This document shows, in pieces, positions 1-7,136 of a stretch of 8,489 nucleotides of DNA (position 1 is the first letter of the stretch; each line of letters opens with the position of its first letter). The notes beneath the pieces are model-generated. The model saw only the letters and a program-made list of their open reading frames with translations, searched no databases and had not been told where the DNA came from. This stretch comes from RUG626 sp964553775. GTDB taxonomy: Bacteria > Bacillota > Clostridia > Oscillospirales > Oscillospiraceae. The position numbers were made by a program, and so were the translations under genes. The DNA lies in contig CAZKLU010000073.1 in assembly GCA_964553775.1 (NCBI GenBank), positions 1 to 8,489 of the forward strand, read 5' to 3'.

Positions 1-68
1 AAGTTCCGATAATATATGCTATTATAACATAAAGCCGCAGAGCAAAGTGCAGTAATCATGAATTAAAA

Positions 69-96
69 AGCGTTACGCTATATAAAAATAAGGAGG
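69..96 (+). promoter_or_regulatory. Leader and ribosome binding site of the SLH/transglutaminase gene
   Basis: AGGAGG at 91-96 lies 10 bases before the GTG start at 107 and decides that start. Just upstream, 69-79 is an 11-base odd palindrome (AGCG-TTA-CGCT) that could be an operator or chance. TATATA at 79-84 has no convincing -35 partner, so the promoter is probably further upstream, possibly before the window. Confidence 0.5.
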
Positions 97-106
97 TCGG
101 GTTGTT

Positions 107-1609
107 GTGAGAATCAAAAACAAAAAAATCATGTCATTAGTTCTTGCACTTGCGATGGTGGTTACTTCGCTTGGAATGTTTTGTACTGCTCCGGTCAGCG
201 CGGCATCCGTGACGGCATCGCAGGCAGCGGACGCGCTCAATAAGTTGGGTTTATTTAACGGTGTGGGTACAAAATCTGACGGAACGCCGGATTACGCGCT
301 CACCACGCAGGTTGACAGACAGACCGCGACTGTTATGCTTGTGCGCGTTATGGGCAAGGAGAGCGCGGCGGCGGGTGCGTCGTGTAAATTCAGCGATGTA
401 AGTTCATGGGCGCAGCCCTGTGTCGGCTGGGCAGCGTCAAACGGGTATGTGAACGGCTATAACTCAAGCTCGTTCGGCGGAAAAGACAACATGACGGCGC
501 AGCAGTTTCTGACGCTGTGTCTGAGAGCACTCGGATATAAGGATTCCGGCTCCTCCGCGAATTTTACATACGCTACGGCTTGTACCTACGCGAAAACTGT
601 CGGAATATCTGACGGCAGCTACACAAACAGCACAAAGTCATTCACACGCGGCGATATAGCTATTGTATGCTATAAAACTCTGTATACAAAAATGAACGGC
701 TCAAACAAGACGCTCTATGAGACGAACTTCGGCGGTTCTTCGTCCGGCAGCAATTCGAGCAGCGGCACAACGGGTACTACAGTCGCGTCAACCGGCGGGT
801 ACACGAACAGCGCACCCGGAACACAGGTGTCTAAAAGTTCCGATGGTGTTACAGTTATCGACTACTCGAACTCGTCTCAGGGGTATGTGATGATAAAGAC
901 AACGCAGTCCGGCAATCCCAAGCTCGTTGTGCAGATAGCCGCACCGAACGGCACTACATACAAATATTTCTATACGAGTGCGGCGGGAACCTACGAGGCT
1001 TTCCCGCTTACGGAGGGGAACGGTACATATAAAATCGGAGTTTACAAAAACACAACAGGGACAAAATACGCTACGCTTCATTCCGCAAGCATAACTGTCT
1101 CAATTTCGGATTCCCTCTCACCGTTTTTGCGCCCGAATTTCTTTGTGGACTACACATCGAATACTAAGTGTGTACAGTACGCGAAAACGCTGTGTTCCGG
1201 AATTTCGGGGGAGCTTAACATCGTGCAGAAGGTGTATGCGTGGGTGATAGACTACTTCTCCTATGACTACGACAAGGCAAGCTCCGTGGAGAGCGGCTAC
1301 AGACCGGTACTCGATACGGTTTACGCGGCAAAAAAGGGAATATGCTTCGACTATGCCGCAACTATGACGGCTATGCTGAGAAGTCAGGGAGTGCCGACAA
1401 AGCTCGTTGTGGGCTACGCGGGTACGCAGTACCACGCATGGATTTCTGTTTACACCAAGTCCTCCGGCTGGGTTGAATCGGTGATTTATTTTGACGGTCA
1501 GAACTGGAAGCTGATGGATCCGACTTATGCTTCAACAGGAAACAGCAGCGAGTCCATAATGGAATATATCAATAACAGCGGGAATTACTCGGCGAAGTAT
1601 ATGTATTGA
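107..1609 (+). CDS. Secreted SLH-repeat protein with C-terminal transglutaminase-like domain
   Basis: A 500-aa exported surface protein. Residues 1-32 form a signal peptide (basic MRIKNKK, hydrophobic core, cleavage near VSA-A). Residues about 35-195 hold three degenerate S-layer-homology-like repeats, which in this family bind secondary cell wall polymers; the clearest piece is the FSDVSSWAQPCVGWAASNGY segment near 95-114. A Ser/Gly/Thr linker spans about 209-230, followed by a beta-rich domain (about 235-335) and a PFLRPN motif at 339-344 that I associate with clostridial transglutaminase-like proteins. The C-terminal domain has the expected triad: C413 (GICFDYA), H443 (YHAWI) and D471 (MDPTYAS). 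Members act as transglutaminases or cysteine proteases on surface proteins; which applies here cannot be told. The start is GTG 107, set by AGGAGG at 91-96. It precedes the pilus operon on the same strand, so action on pilus or cell-wall substrates is a guess from context. Confidence 0.9.
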   Translation: MRIKNKKIMSLVLALAMVVTSLGMFCTAPVSAASVTASQAADALNKLGLFNGVGTKSDGTPDYALTTQVDRQTATVMLVRVMGKESAAAGASCKFSDVSSWAQPCVGWAASNGYVNGYNSSSFGGKDNMTAQQFLTLCLRALGYKDSGSSANFTYATACTYAKTVGISDGSYTNSTKSFTRGDIAIVCYKTLYTKMNGSNKTLYETNFGGSSSGSNSSSGTTGTTVASTGGYTNSAPGTQVSKSSDGVTVIDYSNSSQGYVMIKTTQSGNPKLVVQIAAPNGTTYKYFYTSAAGTYEAFPLTEGNGTYKIGVYKNTTGTKYATLHSASITVSISDSLSPFLRPNFFVDYTSNTKCVQYAKTLCSGISGELNIVQKVYAWVIDYFSYDYDKASSVESGYRPVLDTVYAAKKGICFDYAATMTAMLRSQGVPTKLVVGYAGTQYHAWISVYTKSSGWVESVIYFDGQNWKLMDPTYASTGNSSESIMEYINNSGNYSAKYMY

Positions 1610-1745
1610 AAGGCGCACGGTGCCTTTGACGCGTGGAAAGCCTGACGAGGATCGGTACGTTGGAAAATCGTGTACAATGCTTCGTTCCTGGACGCAAGGA
1701 ATACGGTATCACACCTGTTGTGAGCCAATGTTTAGGGAGGTCTTC
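1609..1745 (+). promoter_or_regulatory. Structured leader of the pilus operon
   Basis: This 136-nt gap before the platform gene holds several small inverted repeats. An 8-bp stem with one G-U pair at 1609-1627 overlaps the preceding stop codon and lacks a T-run, so it is a poor terminator. GTACG at 1655-1659 pairs with CG/TAC at 1669-1675 with a 2-nt bulge. TTCCT/AGGAA lies at 1685-1701 and TCACA/TGTGA at 1709-1723. A ribosome binding site AGGGAGG occupies 1734-1740. TACAAT at 1673-1678 is a possible -10 box without a good -35. I compared it by eye with the c-di-GMP-I riboswitch, because such switches control clostridial pili, and did not find the conserved core apart from a GGACGCAA string at 1690-1697. 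Confidence 0.4.
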
Positions 1746-2783
1746 ATGAATAAAAAAATCCTATCGGACGATGAAGCTTCGGTGTTCTGTCTGGAGACGG
1801 CGGAGGCTATACGTTCGGGCATATCAATCAGTGAAAGCTTCATGCTGATAGCTGAACAGGAAAAGGGCGCGTTGAGCGATGCCTGCCGTGAGGTCTACAG
1901 GCTTACCGACGCGGGTGAGGAGCTTGCTTCGTCAATGAAGGCGCAGGGAATTTTCCCGAACCACATAATCAGCATGATTGAAGTCGCGGAACGAACCGGC
2001 GCGACTGAAGCGGTGTTCCGTGAGTTGTCAGCGTATTACAAGCGGCAGGCGGAGCTTAAACGCAGCGTCAGTTCCGCTGTTGTCTATCCTCTTATTCTGC
2101 TTGTTATAATTCTTACGGTATTCTTTGTGTTTATCATTGAGGTGCTGCCGGTATTTGACAACGTATTCTCACAGATAGGTGCCACAATGTCATCGGTCGC
2201 GCTGGTTTTCATGAACATCGGTCTTGCTCTCGCAAGCGCGAAATGGGTGCTTTTGGGTATCGCGGTAGTTATTGCCGTATTTGTAATATGCTGCTTCACA
2301 GTTGCGCCGCTTAAAAGCAAGGTGTCAGGATTTTTGAGCGGGATATTCTATAAGAGCAAGACTGGCCGCAAGGTGTTGTTGGCGCAAATCACATCCGCGC
2401 TTTCTCTCGCTGTATCGGGTACGAGAGATATGGAAGAGGCTCTTGACTTGTCGCTTAAATTCGCGAGAGGAACAGCGTTTGAGAAGCCTCTGGAGGACTG
2501 TACTGAGGCTGTCCGTTCCGGCGAGAGGTTTGCCGAACACGCTGAGAAAACAAAGCTGCTTGAGCCGGTATATTGCCGCATGATTGGTATAGGCGAGAAA
2601 ACAGGCTCTATTGACACTATGATGATTGAAGTTGCGAACAGAACACAGTCCGACATGGAGACGGCACTTACAAAACTCGTTGGACGGGTGGAGCCTACGG
2701 CTGTCATAGTTCTGTCGGTTTGCGTGGGGCTTCTGCTGCTTTCTGTAATGCTGCCGCTTGTGGGAATTATGTCGGCTCTGTAG
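1746..2783 (+). CDS. pilC: Type II secretion/type IV pilus inner-membrane platform protein (GspF/PilC family)
   Basis: 345-aa integral membrane protein, the platform on which the cytoplasmic ATPase acts to assemble or retract pilin filaments. It has the family's double T2SSF layout. The first cytoplasmic helical domain (about 10-105) includes the IEVAERTGATEAVFRELSAY stretch (78-97), the usual pattern before the first membrane segment. Hydrophobic segments follow at about 110-135 and 150-188; the second T2SSF domain (about 210-315) has the matching IGIGEKTGSIDTM motif (280-292), and a final helix spans about 317-342. Length is slightly below the usual 350-400 aa. I chose ATG 1746 because AGGGAGG (1734-1740) lies 5 bases ahead; the frame is open to 1620, but those 42 codons look unlike the family and overlap hairpins. 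First gene of the operon; the symbol denotes the family, as GspF would fit equally well. Confidence 0.92.
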   Translation: MNKKILSDDEASVFCLETAEAIRSGISISESFMLIAEQEKGALSDACREVYRLTDAGEELASSMKAQGIFPNHIISMIEVAERTGATEAVFRELSAYYKRQAELKRSVSSAVVYPLILLVIILTVFFVFIIEVLPVFDNVFSQIGATMSSVALVFMNIGLALASAKWVLLGIAVVIAVFVICCFTVAPLKSKVSGFLSGIFYKSKTGRKVLLAQITSALSLAVSGTRDMEEALDLSLKFARGTAFEKPLEDCTEAVRSGERFAEHAEKTKLLEPVYCRMIGIGEKTGSIDTMMIEVANRTQSDMETALTKLVGRVEPTAVIVLSVCVGLLLLSVMLPLVGIMSAL

Positions 2784-2792
2784 AGGGTGGTC

Positions 2793-3119
2793 ATGATGAA
2801 AAATTCAGGACGATCTGTATTTATGGCTGTCTTTTCTCTTGTGATTATCGCGGTCGTTATTTCATGCGTGTGTCTTGGAATAGATTCGTCTGAGGAATCC
2901 TATGACGAGCAGGCACTACAGACACTTGAGGACAGTTTGACACGCGCCGCTGTGAGCTGCTACGCGATTGAGGGGTGCTATCCGCCGACTCTTGAGTATC
3001 TGACCGAGAATTACGGAGTTTATATTGATGAAAGCCGTTTCGCGGTCGATTACCAGATATTCGCCTCAAATATCCTGCCGGAGATAACGGTACTCGCGAA
3101 AGGGGAGACGAACGGATGA
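2793..3119 (+). CDS. Divergent type II/IV pseudopilin-like membrane protein
   Basis: 108-aa protein with one N-terminal hydrophobic helix (about 9-30) and an extracytoplasmic remainder. The stretch CYAIEGCYPPTLEYL (56-70) resembles the 'Y...G.YP..L..L' segment after the first helix of major pseudopilins such as GspG, so a pilin-like role is likely. However, there is no recognisable prepilin-peptidase site (no G followed by F/M with Glu at +5). Four cysteines (25, 27, 56, 62) are notable; C56 and C62 could form a disulfide. The start is ATG 2793 or ATG 2796 (GAGGG at 2783-2787); an in-frame GTG at 2787 overlaps the binding site and is unlikely. It begins 9 bases after the platform gene and its stop overlaps the next start as ATGA. 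Family assignment comes from one motif plus context. Confidence 0.75.
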   Translation: MMKNSGRSVFMAVFSLVIIAVVISCVCLGIDSSEESYDEQALQTLEDSLTRAAVSCYAIEGCYPPTLEYLTENYGVYIDESRFAVDYQIFASNILPEITVLAKGETNG

Positions 3120-3592
3120 AGAAAAACGGTGTGGACATCGGCACTATAGGGGGACTGTTTATTGTCTGCATATTTGCCGCGTGTATGTTCATGACCCTCG
3201 CGTTCGGCAGCCTTATTTATAAAGATGTGAGCAACGGTCTTGAGGAGCAATATAGTGTCCGGACTGTCGCGAGTTATCTCAGCACCCGCGCAAGGCAGGG
3301 CAACGCTGAGGGCTATATTGAGATCGGTGACTTCGATGGATGTGACGCGATGATGATTTACGAGGGCGATGAGTTCGACAGATACGTCACATACATATAT
3401 TGCTGGAACGGCTATTTGAGAGAATTGTACTGCCAGGAATCACAGGTTATGTCAGTTCAGGACGGCGAGACAGTTATACCGGCGGATTATGTGAGATTCT
3501 CGATAGACGGCGGGATTCTTAAAATAGAATGTTCCGCGGAGAACAGGACGGCTGTGCAGTACATGAGGATATACTGCGGGGAGGACTTATGA
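3116..3592 (+). CDS. DUF4860 family pilus-cluster protein
   Basis: 158-aa protein with a short cytoplasmic tail, one membrane helix (about 11-34) and an extracytoplasmic domain. The pattern SVRTVASYLSTRARQGN (47-63), then VTYIYCWNGYLRELYCQE (91-108) and a DGETVIPADYVRFSI stretch (116-130), fits DUF4860 as I know it: a family of unknown biochemical role in Clostridia, usually next to GspF and prepilin-like genes. The single-helix topology and position suggest a minor (pseudo)pilin or assembly factor, but no classical cleavage site is visible. Start ATG 3116 overlaps the previous stop by ATGA, with AGGGGAG at 3101-3107 eight bases upstream; its own stop overlaps the next ATG in the same way, which implies translational coupling. 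Confidence 0.82.
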   Translation: MKKNGVDIGTIGGLFIVCIFAACMFMTLAFGSLIYKDVSNGLEEQYSVRTVASYLSTRARQGNAEGYIEIGDFDGCDAMMIYEGDEFDRYVTYIYCWNGYLRELYCQESQVMSVQDGETVIPADYVRFSIDGGILKIECSAENRTAVQYMRIYCGEDL

Positions 3593-3975
3593 GAGAGCGT
3601 TCAAAGTCGGTTATGCTGCTTATAGAGATAACGATTATGCTTTTGGTGTTCGCTCTCTGCGCTTCGGTGTGTCTGAGACTGTTCGCGGGCGCGAGAAACA
3701 TGACTGAGGACGCGAAGGAGCTTTCCAATGCCGCGATGTGGGCGCAGTCAGCGGCGGAGGTCTATAAATCGTCCGGCGGCGAACTCTCAACAACAGCCGA
3801 TATTCTTGGCGGCACAATTTCAGACGGCAAGGTGGAGCTGCGCTTTGATGAGGACTGGCAGGAGAACGGCGGGGCTTACATTCTCACTGTTGATGAAAAC
3901 GGCACCGTTTGTGTTACGGATGGCGAGGATATAATTTACTCCCTGAGTGTGGAGGCGGTGAGCTATGGACAGTAA
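3589..3975 (+). CDS. Prepilin-like protein with atypical N-terminal motif
   Basis: 128-aa protein: short basic N-terminus (RERSK), hydrophobic helix (about 8-32) and a small soluble domain. The start of the helix, MLLIEITIMLLVF (9-21), resembles the type IV pilin signature: a single Glu (E13) sits in the hydrophobic run where mature pilins carry E5. The expected Gly before the cleavage point is missing; Val or Ser occupies it, so processing by a standard prepilin peptidase is uncertain. Residues after the helix (AKELSNAAMWAQSAAEVYKS, 42-61) form the continuing amphipathic helix expected of pilins. I chose ATG 3589, which overlaps the preceding stop (ATGA) and follows GGGGAGG at 3578-3584; the frame extends 20 codons upstream without a binding site. 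Its end overlaps the next gene by 11 bases. Confidence 0.8.
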   Translation: MRERSKSVMLLIEITIMLLVFALCASVCLRLFAGARNMTEDAKELSNAAMWAQSAAEVYKSSGGELSTTADILGGTISDGKVELRFDEDWQENGGAYILTVDENGTVCVTDGEDIIYSLSVEAVSYGQ

Positions 3976-4402
3976 AAGACAGGGCTTCAGCGTCGGAATA
4001 ACATCAATAGCTGTAATATTTACCGTTGTGTGTTTGACAATTTTCGCTGTGCTGTCAGTATCGACTGCGGCGCAGGAAAAGGATTTGGCGGAGAAGTATG
4101 CCGAGTCCGTTTCTGAATACTGGGCGGCTGACGCAAAATGTACCGAAATTGTGAATGAGCTTGGAAAGCTCTGGGAAGAGGGCGCGGGAAGCTCCGCAAT
4201 TCTGGAAACCGCAGCGGCTGAGGGCATAGAGACATACGAGGACGGGAATGTGATATATGTATACTTTGAGGAGCCTGTAAACGACTCAAATTCTATTGCG
4301 GTGTCTTTGGAGATCGGCGACGAGTTCAGGGTAACAGGCTGGCAGGAGATTTACACCGGAGACTGGGACGCTGATATGGGGCTTGATTTGTTTATACAGT
4401 GA
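3965..4402 (+). CDS. Pilus-operon membrane protein, possible GspK-like minor pseudopilin
   Basis: 145-aa protein with one N-terminal helix (about 9-33) and an acidic extracytoplasmic domain. The N-terminus KRQGFSVGITSI contains G7-F8, which looks like a prepilin cleavage point, but the +5 residue is not Glu. Lack of E5 is a recognised trait of GspK-type minor pseudopilins, so that is a possible role. The helix and following region (ITSIAVIFTVVCLTIFAVLS, 12-31, then EYWAADAKCTEIV near 51-63) match a hypothetical family I recall as last gene in clostridial GspF/DUF4860 clusters. ATG 3965 follows GGAGG (3951-3955) at 9 bases and overlaps the previous gene by 11 bases. Last gene of the coupled run; no clear terminator follows. 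Confidence 0.75.
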   Translation: MDSKRQGFSVGITSIAVIFTVVCLTIFAVLSVSTAAQEKDLAEKYAESVSEYWAADAKCTEIVNELGKLWEEGAGSSAILETAAAEGIETYEDGNVIYVYFEEPVNDSNSIAVSLEIGDEFRVTGWQEIYTGDWDADMGLDLFIQ

Positions 4403-4492
4403 GACGCGGTCGGAATTTATCAAGTCCCTTTCAAGATAAGTGTTGCTGACAAATGACATGAAATAGTATTAACACGGAACATTTTTAAGGAT

Positions 4493-4546
4493 TTTACATT
4501 CATATCAACAGAGCCATATTTTGAAGAAGGTTTTACAATAAGGGGG
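4493..4546 (+). promoter_or_regulatory. Possible promoter and ribosome binding site of the 78-aa ORF
   Basis: TTTACA at 4493-4498 and ATATTT at 4516-4521 are 17 bases apart and would start a transcript near 4528. AGGGGG at 4541-4546 lies 8 bases before ATG 4555. The binding site is strong; the promoter is only moderately close to consensus. Confidence 0.4.
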
Positions 4547-4554
4547 TTCTCGGT

Positions 4555-4791
4555 ATGAGGATGGTAACAATCGGTGATTTGTTTAAGCTCCCCCTGTTTC
4601 TGTATGATATTTTCCTGTATGGTGGAATATTGTTGACGGTTATTTCCATCGGAATGATTATCTTTGGCGCAATTAAAAAGAAAGAAAAGAAATATTACAA
4701 AGTATGGTTCATTATTTTGATTGCGGGAGTACTTATGCTCGTTCCTGTCGTACTTGCCATGATATATGGACTTGGAGAGAGCATGGACTAA
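4555..4791 (+). CDS. Small two-helix membrane protein, unknown function
   Basis: 78-aa protein of no family I recognise. Two hydrophobic segments (about 18-40 and 49-71) are joined by a very basic loop, KKKEKKYYK (41-49), so both ends probably face outside by the positive-inside rule. The start ATG 4555 is supported by AGGGGG at 4541-4546; ATG 4561 is a weaker alternative. It lies between the pilin operon and pilT with more than 150 bases on each side, is richer in A+T than its neighbours, and seems to have its own promoter. That suggests an independent or inserted gene rather than an operon member. A role in pilus assembly is possible but nothing in the sequence shows it. Confidence 0.65.
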   Translation: MRMVTIGDLFKLPLFLYDIFLYGGILLTVISIGMIIFGAIKKKEKKYYKVWFIILIAGVLMLVPVVLAMIYGLGESMD

Positions 4792-4797
4792 GCTATA

Positions 4798-4824
4798 TTT
4801 TCTATACTGGTATCGGATAGAAAA
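4798..4824. terminator. AT-rich inverted repeat after the 78-aa ORF
   Basis: TTTTCTAT (4798-4805) and ATAGAAAA (4817-4824) are perfect 8-base arms around an 11-base loop, starting 6 bases after the stop codon. The stem is AT-rich and lacks a following T-run on the plus strand, so it is at best a weak terminator; it could instead stabilise the mRNA end. Confidence 0.35.
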
Positions 4825-4882
4825 GCAGCGGCAATACTTAACTTATAAGGGAGTTTACCAAAAGGCGGGAAATTTCGGCTTT

Positions 4883-4962
4883 GGAGCCTTTGAAGGTTCC
4901 GCACGGAAACACCCTGCTTATTATTGATATACACATCAGTATATTTTGTTGTTTTTGGGAGG
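4883..4962 (+). promoter_or_regulatory. Leader hairpins and ribosome binding site of pilT
   Basis: In the 183-base gap before pilT, 4883-4900 folds as a near-palindrome (GGAGCCTT / AAGGTTCC with one G-U pair). TTCCG-CA-CGGAA at 4897-4908 could form a competing small stem, because both use TTCC at 4897-4900. The ribosome binding site GGGAGG is at 4957-4962, 12 bases before ATG 4975. No convincing promoter was found. Mutually exclusive hairpins would fit attenuation, but the second stem is short. Confidence 0.35.
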
Positions 4963-4974
4963 AAATTTCGGTAT

Positions 4975-6033
4975 ATGAAGACATTTATGGAAGCGATACA
5001 CAGTGCTTTGGAGCTTGACGCTTCGGATTTATTCATAGTATCGGGGCAGCCGCTGACCTGCAAGGTTGACGGGAAAATGACGCTTATTGACAACGACAGA
5101 ATTATGCCCGACACGGCTGAAAAGCTCATACATGAGGCGTATGAGATGTGCGGCAGAGATACAGCGCATCTTGTTGAGAGCGGTGACGATGATTTCGCGT
5201 TGTCGGTGAGAGGTCTGTCGCGTCTGAGAATGAATGTATACAGGCAGCGCGGCAGCTACGCGGCTGTTGTGCGTCTTATTTCGTTCGGAATACCTGACTA
5301 CCGCGATATAGGAATACCGGAGGGCGTAATGCGGTGCGCTGAAGAGACGCAGGGCATGGTACTCGTCAGCGGCGTTGCGGGCAGCGGGAAGTCTACAACA
5401 CTTGCGTGTATTATAGACAGAATCAACCATACAAAGAGCGGACACATCATCACGCTTGAGGATCCTATAGAGTTCCTGTACAAAAACGACAAGTGCGTAA
5501 TCAGCCAGCGTGAGGTTGGAATAGACACGGAGGACTATCTGACCGCGCTTCGAGCAAGTTTGAGACAGGCTCCTAACGTGATTCTGCTTGGCGAAATGCG
5601 TGACAGGGAGACGATACAGGCGGCAATGACGGCGGCTGAGACGGGGCATTTGGTGCTTTCGACACTTCACACAAGGGGAGCGTCCGCGACTGTGAGCCGT
5701 ATAGTGGATGTTTTTCCGGCGGAGCAGCAGTCGCAGGTGTGTTTGCAGCTATCGTATTTGCTGAGAGCGGTGGTGTCGGAGCAGCTTGTGCCGACTGTTG
5801 ACGGTTCGGTTGTTCCAGCGTTTGAGATAATGTTTGTCAACAACGCGATCCGCAACCAGATTCGCGACTCCAAGCTCCATCAGATAGACAGTGTAATCTC
5901 AACATCAAGTGCGGAGGGCATGGTGAGCATGGATCAGAGCCTTACGGAATTATACAGAAAAGGCAAAATATCGAGAGAAAACGCGCTCCTTTACGCGATA
6001 AATCCTGATATGATGGATAAGAGATTGAGATAA
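4975..6033 (+). CDS. pilT: PilT-type pilus retraction ATPase
   Basis: 352-aa cytoplasmic hexameric secretion ATPase, near the usual PilT length (about 345-370 aa), which powers filament retraction through the platform protein. The N-terminal PAS-like part has ASDLFIVSGQPLTCKVDG (16-33). The core has Walker A GVAGSGKST (133-141), the Asp-box LEDPIEF (161-167), Walker B with catalytic Glu VILLGEMRD (202-210, E207) and the His-box TGHLVLSTLHT (223-233). Near the C-terminus, AIRNQIRDSKLHQI (291-304) corresponds to the PilT AIRNLIRE motif needed for retraction. GEMRD rather than GEIRD, and no tetracysteine zinc motif, favour PilT over PilB/GspE. ATG 4975 is chosen for GGGAGG at 4957-4962; 17 further open codons upstream run through that site. 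It is separated from the pilin operon but on the same strand. Confidence 0.95.
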   Translation: MKTFMEAIHSALELDASDLFIVSGQPLTCKVDGKMTLIDNDRIMPDTAEKLIHEAYEMCGRDTAHLVESGDDDFALSVRGLSRLRMNVYRQRGSYAAVVRLISFGIPDYRDIGIPEGVMRCAEETQGMVLVSGVAGSGKSTTLACIIDRINHTKSGHIITLEDPIEFLYKNDKCVISQREVGIDTEDYLTALRASLRQAPNVILLGEMRDRETIQAAMTAAETGHLVLSTLHTRGASATVSRIVDVFPAEQQSQVCLQLSYLLRAVVSEQLVPTVDGSVVPAFEIMFVNNAIRNQIRDSKLHQIDSVISTSSAEGMVSMDQSLTELYRKGKISRENALLYAINPDMMDKRLR

Positions 6034-6092
6034 TATTTTCGTTTTGGCGCGGAACACGCAAGGAGAAATCAGATTGCTGTCAAAATTGAACT

Positions 6093-6131
6093 GCGTTTCA
6101 AGACCGATAAAGCTATGGGTATCTGAAACGC
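6093..6131. repeat. Inverted repeat downstream of pilT
   Basis: GCGTTTCA (6093-6100) and TGAAACGC (6124-6131) are perfect 8-base arms around a 23-base loop in which ACC/GGT can pair further. There is no T-run. It may be part of the pilT mRNA end or an operator-like site. Confidence 0.4.
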
Positions 6132-6148
6132 GAATACGCGGAATATTC

Positions 6149-6179
6149 AATATAAAGCCGTCATGCGCGGCTTTATATT
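6149..6179. terminator. Likely bidirectional terminator downstream of pilT
   Basis: AATATAAAGCCG (6149-6160) and CGGCTTTATATT (6168-6179) are perfect 12-base arms around the 7-base loop at 6161-6167. The GC-rich core lies at the loop end, with A-rich and T-rich flanks in both orientations. It is the best candidate for ending pilT transcription, 116 bases after the stop. Confidence 0.7.
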
Positions 6180-7136
6180 CATCACTTCGGTTAGATTGGA
6201 CTAACTAAGGCTGAATTAAGACTGTTACGATGATTGCTTGAATCTTTTTGTTTGCGGGGATGGCGCACAAGACGGGTGCCGAAGCATTCAGCGAGGGTAT
6301 GGTTGCATGGGCGGTTTTGTGAGCCGCTGATTGCGCGAAAAATTACATGAATCTTCACAGAATTACTAAGAAACTCGGATATGGATTAAACGGCGAAGTA
6401 TTTGGCGATATTTATTACAAGGCTAACGCTGCCGGTTTTACAGGCTGATTCAAACAGGCAAGCTGCCTAACAGCGAACGGTAAAACGATTTTGCCGATTT
6501 ATCAATAAGGCTGTTATGTTCAATTACTTTGAATATGTTATACCCATGCTGAAAGAGGTTTATCGTCTGATTATTTACGCGCTCATGAAATACGATAAGG
6601 ACAATTCGGATGAAGATTTTATGGGCGCGGAGGATGTTCCAAACAAACTCCCGAAATTGACGACAATATATAAAATGGAAACTGAAAATCTTGCATAGGT
6701 ACTCTGTATTAAACATTATGAGTTCCGAGCAAGTATCTGAATTACATTCACGGCAGCCAATAATGATTCCTTTGTATTTGAAATCCGAAAAGCTATTTGC
6801 GGTCAAGCGCAAATTTTCGCGGAACAGCTAAAAATATAATCGTGATATTATGCGTGAAACGATAGTGTTTCCGCAAAGCTGCTGAGATTTTTCCGCTATG
6901 CCTGCAAAGTCCGAAACTATGTCGAATATATGGAAACAAATAAAACAAAGGTTTGGCAAACAGCAAAGCGGGAATGTTTGAGTTTACGCAAATCGGTTCC
7001 CGGAAGCCAAGTCTCACCAAAAGCGGTTTTCATGCGTTGAATATAATATTTGCACATAAAGTATAGCGTAACACAGCGGGAAATTAGGCATATTGACGAA
7101 TTTTTGAACATAGACAAATAAAATCACAAAATCCAC
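6180..7136. other. Stretch without a convincing gene; possible decayed coding DNA
   Basis: About 950 bases with only short frames broken by stops. A plus-strand frame from ATG 6346 gives about 34 residues (MNLHRITKKLGYGLNGEVF...) that read protein-like but have no binding site. The longest plus-strand ATG frame is 6516-6698 (60 aa, acidic, contains KYDKDNSDEDFMG), preceded only by AAGG. A longer minus-strand frame over 6450-6812 lacks a binding site and recognisable motifs. Around 6918-7043 a plus frame without its own start reads KVRNYVEYMETNKTKVWQTA, also protein-like. Together these suggest remnants of inactivated genes, but I cannot name any of them. Confidence 0.4.

Noticed and set aside
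1609..1745. c-di-GMP-I (GEMM) riboswitch upstream of the platform gene
   Set aside because: A GGACGCAA string at 1690-1697 recalls the motif, and c-di-GMP switches control clostridial pili. However, the other conserved half (CACGCACAGGGCAAACC-like) and the P1 arrangement are not visible.
1620..1745. N-terminal extension of the GspF/PilC gene from a start near 1620
   Set aside because: The 42 extra residues are Cys-rich and unlike the family, overlap hairpins, and have no ribosome binding site; ATG 1746 has AGGGAGG at 5 bases.
5029..5670. 213-codon minus-strand frame opposite pilT
   Set aside because: It lies fully inside a clear PilT gene on the other strand, has no recognisable motif and is a shadow of the codon pattern.
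6074..6208. 45-codon frame starting TTG with AAGGAG at 6060-6065
   Set aside because: The binding site is attractive, but the frame runs through two perfect inverted repeats (6093-6131 and 6149-6179), and its composition is that of translated noncoding DNA.
6450..6812. 120-codon minus-strand frame
   Set aside because: No binding site, promoter or family motif, and it overlaps other equally weak frames; not supported as a gene.
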